A stretch of DNA of 64,000 nt from Aplectana chamaeleonis (taxonomy: Eukaryota > Nematoda > Chromadorea > Rhabditida > Cosmocercidae), in contig JAPDOI010000374.1 of NCBI GenBank assembly GCA_029168955.1, positions 641,422-705,421 of the forward strand, given 5' to 3'. Made by a program: the position numbers and the translations under genes. The first letter of the stretch is position 1, and each line of letters begins with the position of its first letter. Shown piece after piece: positions 43,601 through 58,600 of this stretch. The notes beneath the pieces were generated by a model that worked only from the letters and a program-made list of their open reading frames with translations, searched no databases and was not told where the DNA came from.

Positions 43601-46600
43601 CACTGTTATTTGGGTCTCACACACTTTCTACGGTGTCCTGCGCACTCTCACTTGGGTCCCGCACACTTTCTACGACGTCCGGCGCACTGTTATTTGGGTC
43701 CAACACACTTTCTACGGCGTTCTGAGCACACTCATTTGGGTCCCGCACACTTTCTACGGCGTCCGGCGCACTGTTATTTGGGTCCCACACACTTTCTACG
43801 GCGCTCTGCGCACTCTCATTTGGGTCCCGCACACTTTCTGAGGCGTCTGGCGCACTGTTATTTGGGTCCCACACACTTTCTACGGCGTCCTGCGCACTCT
43901 CATTTGGGTCCCACACACTTTCTACGGCGTCCGCCGCACTGTTATTTGGGTCCCACACACTTTCTACGACGTCCTGCGCACTCTCATTTGGGTCCCGCAC
44001 ACTTCCTACGGCGTCTGGCGCACTGTTATTTGGGTCCCGCACACTTTCTACGGCGTCCTGCGCACTCTCATTTGGGTCCCGCACACTTTCTACGGCGTCC
44101 GGCGCACTGTTATTTGGGTCCCACACACTTTCTACGGCGTTCTGCGCACTCTCATTTGGGTCCCACACACTTTCTACGGCGTCCGAGGCACTGTTATTTG
44201 GGTCCCACACACTTTCTACGGCGTCCTGCGCACTCTCATTTGGGTCCCACACACTTTCTACGGCGTCCGGCGCACTGTTATTTGGGTCCCACACACTTTC
44301 TACGGCGTCCTGCGCACTCTCATTTGGGTCCCGCACACTTTTTACGGCGTCCGGCGCACTGTTATTTGGGTCCCACACACTTTCTACGGCGTCCTGCGCA
44401 CTCTCATTTGGGTCCCGCACACTTTTTACGGCGTCCGGCGCACTGTTATTTGGGTCCCACACACTTTCTACGGCGTTCTGCGCACTCTCATTTGGGTCCC
44501 ACACAGTTTCTACGGCGTCCGGCGCACTGTTATTTGGGTCCCACACACTTTCTACGGCGTCCTGCGCACTCTCATTTGGGTCCCGCACACTTTCTACGGC
44601 GTCCGGCGCACTGTTATTTGGGTCCCACACACTTTGTACGGCGCCCTGCGCACTCTCATTTGGGTCCCGCACACTTTCTACGGCGTCCGGCGCACTGTTA
44701 TCTTTGTCCCACACACTTTCTACGGCGTCCTGCGCACTCTCATTTGGGTCCCACACACTTTGTACGTCGTCCGGCGCACTGTTATTTGGGTCTCACACAC
44801 TTTCTACGGCGTTCTGCGCACACTCATTTGGGTCCCGCACACTTTCTACGGCGTCCGGCGCACTGTTATCTGGGTCCCGCACACTTTCTACGGCGTCCTG
44901 CGCACTCTCACTTGGGTCCCGCACACTTTCTACGGCGTCCGGCGCACTGTTATTTGGGTCCCACACACTTTCTACGGCGTTCTGCGCACTCTCATTTGGG
45001 TCCCGCACACTTTCTACGGCGTCCGGCGCACTGTTATTTGGGTCCCACACACTTTCTACGGCGTCCTGCGCACTCTCATTTGGGTCCCGCACACTTTCTA
45101 CGGCGTCCGGCGCACTGTTATTTGGGTCCCACACACTTTCTACGGCGTTCTGTGCACTCTCGTTTCGGTCCCGCACACTTTCTACGGCGTCCGGCGCACT
45201 GTTATTTGGGTCCCACACACTTTCTACGGCGTCCTGCGCACTCTCATTTGGGTCCCGCACACTTTCTACGGCGTCCGGCGCACTGTTATTTGGGTCCCAC
45301 ACACTTTCTACGGCGTCCTGCGCACTCTCATTTGGGTCCCGCACACTTTCTACGGCGTCCGGCGCACTGTTATTTGGGTCCCACACACTTTCTACGGCGT
45401 CCTGCGCACTCTCATTTGGGTCCCGCACACTTTCTACGGCGTCCGGCGCACAGTTATTTGGGCCCCACACTTTCTACGGCGTCCTGCGCACTCTCATCTT
45501 GGTCCCGCACACTTTCTACGGCGTTCGGCGCACTGTTATTTGGATCCCACACACTTTCTACGGCGTCCTGCGCATTCTCATCTTGGTCCCGCACACTTTC
45601 TACGGCGTTCGGCGCACTATTATTTGGGTCCCGCACACTTACTACGGCGTCCTGCGCACTCTCATTTGGGTCCCACACACTTTCTACGGCGTCCGGCGCA
45701 CTGTTATTTGGGTCCCACACACTTTCTACCGAGTTCTGCGCACACTCACTTGGGTCCCGCACACTTTCTACGGCGTCCGGCGCACTCTCATTTGGGTCCC
45801 ACACACTTTCTACGGCGTCCTGCGCACTCTCATCTTGGTCCCGCACACTTTCTACGGCGTTCGGCGCACTGTTATTTGGGTCCCACACTTTCTACGCTGT
45901 CCTGCGCACTCTCACTTGGGTCCCACACAGTTTCTACGGCGTCCTGCGCACTCTCATTTGGGTCCCGCACACTTTCTACGGCGTCCGGCGCGCTGTTATT
46001 TGGGTCCCACACACTTTCTACGGCGTACTGCGCACTCTCATTTGGGTCCCCCACCCTTTCTCCGGCGCCCGGCGCACTGTTATTTGGGTCCCAAACCCTT
46101 TCTACGGCGTTCTGTGCACTCTCATTTGGGTCCCGCACACTTTCTACGGCGTCCGGCGCACTGTTATTTGGGTCCCACACACTTTCTACGGCGTCCTGCG
46201 CACTCTCATTTGGGTCCCGCACACTTTCTACGGCGTCCGGCGCACTGTTATTTGGGTCCCACACAATTTCTACGGCGTTCTGCGCACTCTCATTTTGGTA
46301 CCGCACAGTTTCTCCGGCGTCCGACGCACTGTTATTTGGGTCCCATACACTTTCTACGGGGTCGTCCGCCCTCTCATTTGGGTCCCCCACACTTTCTACG
46401 GCGTCCGGCGCACTGTTATTTGGGTCCCACACCCTTTATACGGCATTCTGCGCACTCTCATTTGGGTCCCGCACACTTTCTACTGCGTCCGGCGCACTGT
46501 TATTTGGGTATCACGCACTTTCTACGGCGTTCTGCGCACTCTCATTTGGGTCCCTCACACTTTCTACGGCGTCCGTCGCACTGTTATTTGGGTTCCACAC

Positions 46601-49600
46601 ACTTTCTACGGCGTCCTGCGCACACTCATTTGGGTCCCGCACACTTTCTACGGCGTCCGGCGCACTGTTATTTGGGTCCCACACACTTTCTACGGCGTCC
46701 TGCGCACTCTCATTTGGGTCCCGCACACTTTCTACGGCGTCCGGCGCACTGTTATCTGGGTCCCACACACTTTCTACGGCGTTCTGCGCACTCTTATTCG
46801 GGTCCCACACACTTTCTGAGGCGCCCGGCGCACTGTTATTTGGGTCCCACACACTTTCTACGGCGTCCTGCGCACTCTCATTTGGGTCCCGCACACATTC
46901 TACGGCGCCCGGCGCACTGTTATTTGGGTCCCACACACTTTCTACGGCGTCCTGCGCACTCTCATTTGGGTCCCGCACACTTTCTACGGCGTCCGGCGCA
47001 CTGTTATTTGGGTCCCACACACTTTCTACGGCGTTCTGCGCACTCTCATTTGGGTCCCGCACACTTTCTACGGCGTTCGGCGCACTGTTATTTGGGTCCC
47101 TCACACTTTCTACGGCGTCCTGCGCACTCTCATTTGGGTCCCGCACACTTTCTACGGCGTCCGGCGCACTGTTATTTGGGTCCCACACACTTTCTACGGC
47201 GTTCTGCGCACTCTCATTTGGGTCCCACACACTTTCTACGGCGTCCTGCGCACTCTCATTTGGGTCCCGCACACTTTCTACGGCGTCCGGCGCACTGTTA
47301 TTTGGGTCCCACACACTTTCTACGGCGTCCTGCGCACTCTCATTTGGGTCCCGCACACTTTCTACGGCGTCCGGCGCACTGTTATTTGGGTCCCACCCAC
47401 TTTCTACGGCGTCCTGCGCACTCTCATTTGGGTTCCACACAGTTTCTACAGCGTCCAGCGCACTGTTATTTGGGTCCCACACACTTTCTACGGCGTTCTG
47501 CGCACTCTCATTTGGGTCCCGCACACTTTCTACGACGTCCGGCGGACTGTTATTTGGGTCCCGCACACTTTCTACGGCGTCCTGCGAACTCTCAATTGGG
47601 TCCCACACACTTTCTACGGCGTCCGACGCACTGTTATTTGGGTCCCACACACTTTCTACGGCGTCCTGCGCACTCTCATTTGGGTCCCGCACACTTTCTA
47701 CGGCGTCCGGCGCACTGTTATTTGGGTCCCACACACTTTCTACGGCGTCCTGCGCACTCTCATTTGGGTCCCGCACACTTTCTACGGCGTCCGGCGCACT
47801 GTTATTTGGGTCCCACACACTTTCTACGGCGTTCTGCGCACTCTCATTTGGGTCCCGCACACTTTCTACGGCGTCCGGCGCGCTGTTATTTGGGTCCCAC
47901 ACACTTTCTACGGCGTACTGCGCACTCTCATTTGGGTCCCGCACACTTTCTACGGCGTCCGGCGCACTGTTATTTGGGTCCCACACACTTTCTACGGCGT
48001 TCTGCGCACTCTCATTTGGGTCCCACACACTTTCTACGGCGTCCTGCGCACTCTCATTTGGGTCCCGCACACTTTCTACGGCGTCCGGCGCACTGTTATT
48101 TGGGTCCCACACACTTTCTACGGCGTCCGGCGCACTGTTATTTGGGTCCCACACACTTTCTACGGCGTCCTGCGCACTCTCATTTGGGTCCCGCACACTT
48201 TCTACGGCGTCCGGCGCACTGTTATTTGGGTCCCACACACTTTCTACGGCGTCCTGCGCACTCTCATTTGGGTCCCGCACACTTTCTACGGCGTCCGGCG
48301 CACTGTTATTTGGGTCCCACACACTTTCTACGGCGTTCTGCGCACTCTCATTTGGGTCCCGCACACTTTCTACGGCGTCCGGCGCACTGTTATTTGGGTC
48401 CCACACACTTTCTACGGCGTTCTGCGCACTCTCATTTGGGTCCCACACACTTTCTACGGCGTCCGGCGCACTGTTATTTGGGTCCCACACACTTTCTACG
48501 GCGTCCTGCGCACTCTCATTTGGGTCCCACACACTTTCTACGGCGTCCTGCGCACTCTCATTTGGGTCCCGCACACTTTCTACGGCGTCCGGCGCACTGT
48601 TATTTGGGTCCCACACACTTTCTACGGCGTCCTGCGCACTCTCATTTGGGTCCCGCACACTTTCTACGGCGTCCGGCGCACTGTTATTTGGGTCCCACAC
48701 ACTTTCTACGGCGTCCTGCGCACTCTCATTTGGGTCCCGCACACTTTCTACGGCGTCCGGCGCACTGTTATTTGGGTCCCACACACTTTCTACGGCGTTC
48801 TGCGCACTCTCATTTGGGTCCCGCACACTTTCTACGGCGTCCGGCGCACTGTTATTTGGGTCCCACACACTTTCTACGGCGTTCTGCGCACTCTCATTTG
48901 GGTCCCACACACTTTCTACGGCGTCCTGCGCACTCTCATTTGGGTCCCGCACACTTTCTACGGCGTCCGGCGCACTGTTATTTGGGTCCCACACACTTTC
49001 TACGGCGTTCTGCGCACTCTCATTTGGGTCCCGCACACTTTCTACGGCGTCCGGCGTACTGTTATCTGGGTCCCACACACTTTCTACGGCGTTCTGCGCA
49101 CTCTCATTTGGGTCCCACACACTTTCTACGGCGTTCTGCGCACTCTCATTTGGGTCCTACACAGTTTCTACGGCGTCCGGCGCACTGTTATTTGGGTCCC
49201 ACACACTTTCTACGGCGTCCTGCGCACTCTCATTTGGGTCCCGCACACTTTCTACGGCGTCCGGCGCACTGTTATTTGGGTCCCACACACTTTCTACGGC
49301 GTCCTGCGCACTCTCATTTTGGTCCCGCACACTTTCTACGGCGTCCGGCGCACTGTTATTTGGGTCCCACACACTTTCTACGGCGTTCTGCGCACTCTCA
49401 TTTGGGTCCCGCACACTTTCTACGGCGTCCGGCGCACTGTTATTTGTTTCCCACACACTTTCTACGGCGTTCTGCGCACTCTCATTTGGGTCCCGCACAC
49501 TTTCTACGGCGTCCGGCGCACTGTTATCTGGGTCCCACACACTTTCTACGGCGTTCTGCGCACTCTCATTCGGGTCCCACACACTTTCTACGGCGTCCGG

Positions 49601-52600
49601 CGCACTGTTATTTGGGTCCCACACACTTTCTACGGCGTCCTGCGCACTTTCATTTGGGTCCCACACACTTTCTACGGCGTCCGGCGCACTGTTATTTGTT
49701 TCCCACACACTTTCTACGGCGTTCTGCGCACTCTCATTTGGGTCCCGCACACTTTCTACGGCGTCCGGCGCACTGTTATCTGGGTCCCACACACGTTCTA
49801 CGGCGTTTTGCGCACTCTCATTTGTGTCCCGCACACTTTCTACGGCGTCATGCGCACACTCATTTGGGTCCCGCACACTTTCTACGGCGTCCGGCGCACT
49901 GTTATTTGTTTCCCACACACTTTCTACGGCGTTCTGCGCACTCTCATTTGGGTCCCGCACACTTTCTACGGCGTCCGGCGCACTGTTATTTGGGTCCCAC
50001 ACACTTTCTACGGCGTTCTGCGCACTCTCATTTGGGTCCCACACACTTTCTACGGCGTCCTGCGCACTCTCATTTGGGTCCCACACACTTTGTACGGCGT
50101 CCGGCGCACTGTTATTTGGGTCCCACACACTTTCTACGGCGTCCTGCGCACTCTCATTCGGGTCCCGCACACTTTCTACGGCGTACGGCGCACTGTTATT
50201 TGGGTCCCACACACTTTCTACGGCGTCCTGCGCACTCTTATTTGGGTCCCGCACACTTTCTACGGAGTCCGGCGCACTGTTATTTGGGTCCCACACACTT
50301 TCTACGGCGTTCTGCGCTCTCTCATTTGGGCCCCCCACACTTCCTACGGCATCCGGCGCACTGTTCTTTGGGTCCCACACATTTTCTGCGGCGTCCTGAG
50401 CATTCTCATTTGGGTCCCACACACTTTCTACGGCGTCCGGCGCACTGTTATTTGGGTCCCACACTTTCTACGGCGTCCTGCGCACTCTGATTTGGGTCCC
50501 GCACACTTTCTACGGCGTCCGGCGCACTCTGATTCGGGTCCCACACACTTTCTACGGCGTCCTGCGCACTCTGATTTGGGTCCCGCACACTTTCTACGGC
50601 GTCCGGCGCACTGTTATTTGAGTCCCACACTTTCTACGGCGTTCTGCGCACTCTCATTGGGGTCCCACACACTTTCTACGGCGTCCTGCGCACTCTGATT
50701 TGGGTCCCGCACACTTTCTACGGCGTCCTGCGCACTCTGATTTGGGTCCCCCACCCTTTCTACGGCGTCCGGCGCACTGTTATTTGGGTCCCACACACTT
50801 TCTACGGCGTCCTGCGCACTCTCATTTGGGTCCCGCACACTTTCTACGGCGTCCGGCGCACTGTTATTTGGGTCCCACACACTTTCTACGGCGTCCTGCG
50901 CACTCTCATTTGGGTCCCGCACACTTTCTACGGCGTCCGGCGCACTGTTATTTGGGTCCCACACACTTTCTACGGCGTCCTGCGCACTCTCATTTGGGTC
51001 CCACACACTTTCTACGGCGTCCGGCGCACTGTTATTTGGGTCCCCCACACTTTCTACGGCGTTCTGCGCGCACTCATTTGGGTCCCGCACACTTTCTACG
51101 GCGTCCGGCGCACTGTTATCTGGGTCCCACACACTTTCTACGGCGTCCTGCGCACTCTCATTCGGGTCCCACACACTTTCTACGGCGTCCAGCGCACTGT
51201 TATTTGGGTCCCACACACTTTCTACGGCGTCCTGCGCACCCTCATTTGGGTCCCGCACACTTTCTACGGCGTCCGGCGCACTGTTATTCGGGTCCCACAC
51301 ACTTTCTACGGCGTCCTGCGCACTCTCATTTGGGTCCCGCACACTTTCTACGGCGTCCGGCGCACTGTTATTTGGGTCCCACACACTTTCTACAGCGTTC
51401 TGCGCACACTCATTTGGGTCCCGCACACTTTCTACGGCGTCCGGCGCACTGTTATCTGGGTCCCACACACTTTCTACGGCGTTCTGCGCACTCTTATTCG
51501 GGTCCCACACACTTTCTGAGGCGCCCGGCGCACTGTTATTTGGGTCCCACACACTTTCTACGGCGTCCTGCGCACTCTCATTTGGGTCCCGCACACTTTC
51601 TACGGCGTCCGGCGCACTGTTATTTGGGTCCCACACACTTTCTACGGCGTCCTGCGCACTCTCATTTGGGTCCCGCACACTTTCTACGGCGTCCGGCGCA
51701 CTGTTATTTGGGTCCCACACACTTTCTACGGCGTTCTGCGCACTCTCATTTGGGTCACACACACTTTCTACGGCGTCCTGCGCACTCTCATTTGGGTCCT
51801 ACACACTTTCTACGGCGTCCTGCGCACTCTCATTTGGGTCCCGCACACTTTCTACGGCGTCCGGCGCACTGTTATTTGGGTCCCACACACTTTCTACGGC
51901 GTCCCGCGCACTCTCATTTGGGTCCCGCACACTTTCTACGGCGTCCGGCGCACTGTTATTTGGGTCCCACACACTTTCTACGGCGTGCTGCGCACTCTCA
52001 TTTGGGTCCCACACAGTTTCTACGGCGTCCGGCGCACTGTTATTTGGGTCCCACACACTTTCTACGGCGTCCTGCGCACTCTCATTTGGGTCCCGCACAC
52101 TTTCTACGGCGTCCGGCGCACTGATATTTGGGTCCCACACACTTTCTACGGCGTTCTGCGCACTCTCATTTGGGTCCCACACACTTTCTACGGCGTCCGG
52201 CGCACTGTTATTTGGGTCCCACACACTTTCTACGGCGTTCTGCGCACTCTCATTTGGGTCCCACACACTTTCTACGGCGTTCTGCGCACTCTCATTTGGG
52301 TCCCACACACTTTCTACGGCGTTCTGCGCACTCTCATTTGGGTCCCGCACAATCTCTACGGCGTCCGGCGCACTGTTATTCAGGTCCCACACACTATCTA
52401 CGGCGTCGTGCGAACTCTCATTTGGGTCCCACACACTTTCTAGGGCGTCTGACGCACTGTTATTTGGGTCCCACACGCATTCTACGGCGTTCTGCGCACT
52501 CTCATTTGGGTCCCGCACACTTTCTACGGCGTCCGGCTCACTGTTATCTGGGTCCCACACACTTTCTACGGCGTCCTGCGCACTCTCATTTGGGTCCCGC

Positions 52601-55600
52601 ACACTTTTTACGGCGTCCGGCGCACTGATATTTGGGTCCCACACACTTTCTACGGCGTTCTGCGCACACTCATTTGGGTCCCGCACACTTTCTACGGCGT
52701 CCGGCGTACTGTTATCTGGGTCCCACACACTTTCTACGGCGTCCTGCGCACTCTCACTTGGGTCCCGCACACTTTCTACGGCGTCCGGCGCACTGCTATT
52801 TGGGTCCCACACACTTTCTACGGCGTTCTGCGCACTCTCATTTGGGTCCCGCACACTTTCTACGGCGTCCGGCGCACTGTTATCTGGGTCCCACACACTT
52901 TCTACGGCGTCCTGCGCACTCTCATTTGGGTCCCGCACACTTTCTACGGCGTCCGGCGCACTGTTATTTGGGTCCCACACACTTTCTACGGCGTTCTGCG
53001 CACACTCATTTGGGTCCCGCACACTTTCTACGGCGTCCGGCGTACTGTTATCTGGGTCCCACACACTTTCTACGGCGTCCTGCGCACTCTTATTTTGGTC
53101 CCGCACACTTTCTACTGCGTCCGCCGCATTGTTATTTGGGTCCCACACACTTTCTACGGCGTTCTGCGCACTCTCATTTGGGTCCCACACACTTTCTACG
53201 GCGTCCGGCGCCTTGCTATTTGGGTCCCACACACTTTCTACAGCGTTCTGCGCACTCTCATTTGGGTCCCGCACACTTTCTACGGCGTCCGACGCACTGT
53301 TATTTGGGTCCCGCACACTGTCTACGGCGTCCTGCGCACTCTCATTTGAGTCCCGCACACTTTCTACGGCGTCCGGCGCACTGTTATTTGGGTCCCACAC
53401 ACTTTCTACGGCGTTCTGCGCACTCGCATTTGGGTCCCACGCACTTTCTACGGCGTCCGGCGCACTGTTATTTGGTTCCCACACACTTTCTACGGCGTTC
53501 TGCGCGCTCTGATTTGGGTCCCCTACACTTTCTACGGCGTCCGACGCCCTGTTATTTGGGTCCCGCACACTGTCTACGGCGTCCTGCGCACTCTCATTTG
53601 AGTCCCGCACACTTTCTACGGCGTCCGGCGCACTGTTATTTGGTTTCCACACACTTTCTACGGCGTCCTGCGCACTCTCATTTGGGTCCCGCACACTTTT
53701 TACGGCGTCCGGCGCACTGTTATTTGGGTCCCACACACTTTCTACGGCGTCCTGCGCACTCTCATTTGGGTCCCGCACACTTTCTACGGCGTCCGGCGCA
53801 CTGTTATTTGGGTCCCACACACTTTCTACGGCGTTCTGCGCACTCTCATTCGGGTCCCGCACACTTTCTACGGCGTCCGGCGTACTGTTATCTGGGCCCC
53901 ACACACTTTCTACGGCGTTCTGCGCACTCTCATTTGGGTCGTCCACACTTTCTACCGCGTCCGGCGCACTGTTATCTGGGTCCCACACACTTTCTACGGC
54001 GTTCTGCGCACTCTCATTTGGGTCCCACACACTTTCTGAGGCGTCCGGCGCACTGTTGTTTGGGTCCCACACACTTTCTACGGCGCCCTGCGCACTCTCA
54101 CTTGGGTCCCGCACACTTTCTACGGCGTCCGGCGCACTGTTATCTCGGTCCCACACACTTTCTACGGCGTTCTGCGCACTCTCATTTGGGTCCCGCACAC
54201 TTTCTACGTCGTCCGGCACACTGTTATTTGGGTCTCACACACTTTGTACGGCGCCCTGCGCACTCTCATTTGGGTCCCGCACACTTTCTACGGCGGCCGG
54301 CGCTCTGTTGTTTGGTGTCCACACTCTTTCTACGGCGTTCTGCGCACTCTGATTTGGGTCCCGCACACTTTCTACGGCGTCCGGTGCACTGTTATTTGGG
54401 TCCCACACACTTTCTACGGCGTTCTGCGCACTCTCATTTGGGTCCCACACACTTTCTACGGCGTGCGACGCACTGTTATTTGGGTCCCACACACTTTCTA
54501 CGGCGTCCTGCGCACTCTCATTTGGGTCCCGCACACTTTCTACGGCGTCCGGCGCACTGTTATTTGGGTCCCACTCACTTTCTACGGCGTTCTGCGCACT
54601 CTCATTCGGGTCCCACACAGTTTCTACGGCGTCCGGCGCACTGTTATTTGGGTCCCACACTTTCTACGCCGTCCTGCGCACTCTCATTTGGGTCCCACAC
54701 ACTTTCTACGGCGTCCGACGCACTGTTATTTGGGTGCCACACACTTTCTACGGCGTTATGCGCACTCTCATTTGGGTCCCGCACACTTTCTACGGCGTCC
54801 GGCGTACTGTTATTTGGGTCCCACACACTTTCTACGGCGTTCTGCGCACTCTCATTTGGGTCCCACACACTTTCTACGGCGTCCTGCGCACTCTCAATTG
54901 GGTCCCACACAGTTTCTACGGCGTCCGTCGCACTGTTATTTGGGTCCCACACACTTTCTACGGCGTCCTGCGCACTCTAATTTGGGTCCCGCACACTTTT
55001 TACGGCGTCCGGCGCACTGTTATTTGGGTCCCACACACTTTCTACGGCACCCTGCGCACTTTCATTTTGGTCCCGCACACTTTCTACGGCGTCCGGCGCA
55101 CTGTTATTTGGGTCCCACACACTTTCTACGGCGTTCTGCGCACACTCATTTGGGTCCCGCACACTTTCTACGGCGTCCGGCGTACTGTTATCTGGGTCCG
55201 GGACACTTTGTGCGGCGTCCTGCGCACTCTCATTTGGGTCCCGCACACTTTTTCCGGCGTCCGGCGCACTGTTATTTGGGTCCCACACACTTTCTCCGGC
55301 GTCCTGCGCACTCTCATTTGGGTCCCGCACACTTTCTACGGCGTCCGGCGCACTGTTATTTGGGTCCCACACACTTTCTACGGCGTTCTGCGCACACTCA
55401 TTTGGGTCCCACACACTTTCTACGGCGTCCGACACACTGTTATTTGGGTGCCACACACTTTCTAAGGCGTCCTGCGCACTCTCATTTGGGTCCCGCACAC
55501 TTTCTACGGCGTCCGGCGCACTGTTATTTGGGTCCCACACACTTTCTACGGCGTTCTGCGCACTCTCATTTGGGTCCCGCACACTTTCTACGGCGTCCGG

Positions 55601-58600
55601 CGCACTGTTATTTGGGTCCCGCACACTTTCTACGGCGTCCTGCGCACTCTCATTTGGGTCCCACACACTTTCTACGGCGTCCTGCGCACTCTCATTTGGG
55701 TCCCACACACTTTCTACGGCGTCCGGCGCACTCTCATTTGGGTCCCACACACTTTCTACGGCGTCCTGCGCACTCTCATTTGGGTCCCACACACTTTCTA
55801 CGGCGTCCGACGCACTGTTATTTGGGTGCCACACACTTTCTACGGCGTCCTGCGCACTCTCATTTGGGTCCCGCACACTTTCTACGGCGTCCGGCGCACT
55901 GTTATTTGTTTCCCACACACTTTCTACGGCGTTCTGCGCACTCTCATTTGGATCCCGCACACTTTCTACGGCGTCCGGCGCACTGTTATTTGTTTCCCAC
56001 ACAATTTCTACGGCGTTCTGCGCACTCTCATTTGGGTCCCACACACTTTCTACGGCGTCCGGCGCACTGTTATTTGGGTCCCGCACACTTTCTACGGTGT
56101 CCTGCTCACACTCATTTGGGTCCCACACACTTTCTACGGCGTCCTGCGCACACTCATTTGTGTCCCACACACTTTCTACGGCGTCCGACGCACTGTTATT
56201 TGGGTCCCGCACACTGTCTACGGCGTCCTGCGCACTCTCATTTGAGTCCCGCAGACTTTCTACGGCGTCCGGCGCACTGTTATTTGGGTCCCACACACTA
56301 TCTACGGCGTTCTGCGCACTCTCATTTGGGTCCCGCACACTTTCTACGGCGTCCGGCGCACTGTTATCTGGGTCCCACACACATTCTACGGCGTCCTGCG
56401 CACTCTCATTTGGGTCCCACACACTTTGTACGGCGTTCTGCGCACTCTCATTTGGGTCCCGCACACTTTCTACGGCGTCCGGCGCACTGTTATTTGGGTC
56501 CCACACACTTTCTACGGCGTTCTGCGCACACTCATTTGGGTCCCGCACACTTTCTACGGCGTCCGGCGCACTGTTATCTGGGTCCCACTCACTTTCTACG
56601 GCGTTCTGCGCACTCTCACTTGGGTCCCACACAGTTTCTATGGCGTCCGGCGCACTGTTATTTGGGTTCCGCACACTTTCTACGGCGTCCTGCGCACTCT
56701 CATTTGGGTCCCGCACACTTTCTACGGCGTCCGGCGCACTGTTATTTGGGTCCCACACACTTTCTACGGCGTCCTGCGCACTCTCATTTGGGTCCCGCAC
56801 ACTTTCTACGGCGTCCGGCGCACTGTTATTTGGGTGCCACACACTTTCTACGGCGTCCTGCGCACTCTCATTTGGGTCCCACACACTTTCTACGGCGTCC
56901 GGCGCACTCTCATTTGGGTCCCACACACTTTCTACGGCGTCCTGCGCACTCTCATTTGGGTCCCGCACACTTTCTACGGCGTCCGGCGCACTGCTATTTG
57001 GGTCCCACACACTTTCTAAGGCGTCCTGCGCACTCTCATTTGGGTCACGCACACTTTCTACGGCGTCCACGCACTGTTATTTGGGTCCCACACACTTTCT
57101 ACGGCGTCCTGCGCACTCTCATTAGGGTCCCACGCACTTTCTACGGCGTCCGGCGCACTGTTATTTCGGTCCCACACACTTTCTACGGCGTCCTGCGCTC
57201 TCTCATTTTGGTCCCACACACTTTCTACGGCGTCCGGCGCACTGTTATTTGGGTCCCACACACTTTCTACGGCGTCCTACGCACTCTCATTTGGGTCCCG
57301 CACACTTTTTACGGCGTCCGGCGCACTGTTATTTGGGTCCCACACACTTTCTACGGCGTTCTGCGCACTCATTTGGGTCCCGCACACTTTCTACGGCGTC
57401 CGGCGCACTGTTATTTGGGTCCCACACACTTTCTACGGCGTTCTGCGCACCCTCATTTGGGTCCCACACACTTTCTACGGCGTCCGGCGCACTGTTATTT
57501 GGGTCCCACACACTTTCTACGGCGTTCTGCGCACTCTCATTTGGGTCCCACACACTTTCTACGGCGTCCGGCGCACTGTTATTTGGGTCCCACACATTTT
57601 CTACGGCATCCTGCGCACTCTCATTCGGGTCCCACACACTTTCTACGGCGTCCGGCGCACTGTTATTTGGGTCCCACACACTTTCTACGGCGTTCTGCGC
57701 ACTCTCATTTGGGTCCCACACACTTTCTACGGCGTCCGGCGCACTGTTATTTGGGTCCCACACACTTTCTACGGCGTCCTGCGCACTTTCATTTGGGTCC
57801 CGCACACTCTCCACGGCGTCCGGCTCACTGTTATTTGGGTCCCACACACTTTCTACGGCGTTCTGCGCACTCTCATTCGGGTCCCGCACACTTTCTACGG
57901 CGTCCGGCGCACTGTTATTTGGGTCCCACACACTTTCTACGGCGTCCTGCGCACTCTCATTTGGGTCCCGCACACTTTCTACGGCGTCCGGCGCACTGTT
58001 ATTTGGGTCCCACACACTTTCTACGGCGTCCTGCGCACTCTCATTTGGGTCCCGCACACTTTCTACGGCGTCCGGCGCACTGTTATTTGGGTCCCACACA
58101 CTTTCTACGGCGTTCTGCGCACTCTCATTTGGGTCCCACACACTTTCTACGGCGTCCTGCGCACTCTCATTTGGGTCCCACACAGTTTCTACGGCGTCCG
58201 GCGCACTGTTATTTGGGTCCCACACACTTTCTACGGCGTTCTGCGCACTCTCATTTGGGTCCCGCACACTTTCTACGGCGTCCGGCGCACTATTATTTGG
58301 GTCCCACACACTTTCTACGGCGTCCTGCGCACTCTCATTTGGGTCCCGCACACTTTCTACGGCGTCCGCCGCACTGTTATTTGGGTCCCACACCCTTTCT
58401 ACGGCCTCCTGCGCACTCTCATTTGGGTCCCGCACACTTTCTACGGCGTCCGGCGCACTGTTATTTGGGTCCCACACACTTTCTACGGCGTCCTGCGCAC
58501 TCTCATTCGGGTCCCACACACTTTCTACGGCGTCCTGCGCACTCTCATTTGGGTCCCACACACTTTCTACGGCGTTCGGCGCACTGTTATTTGGGTCCCA

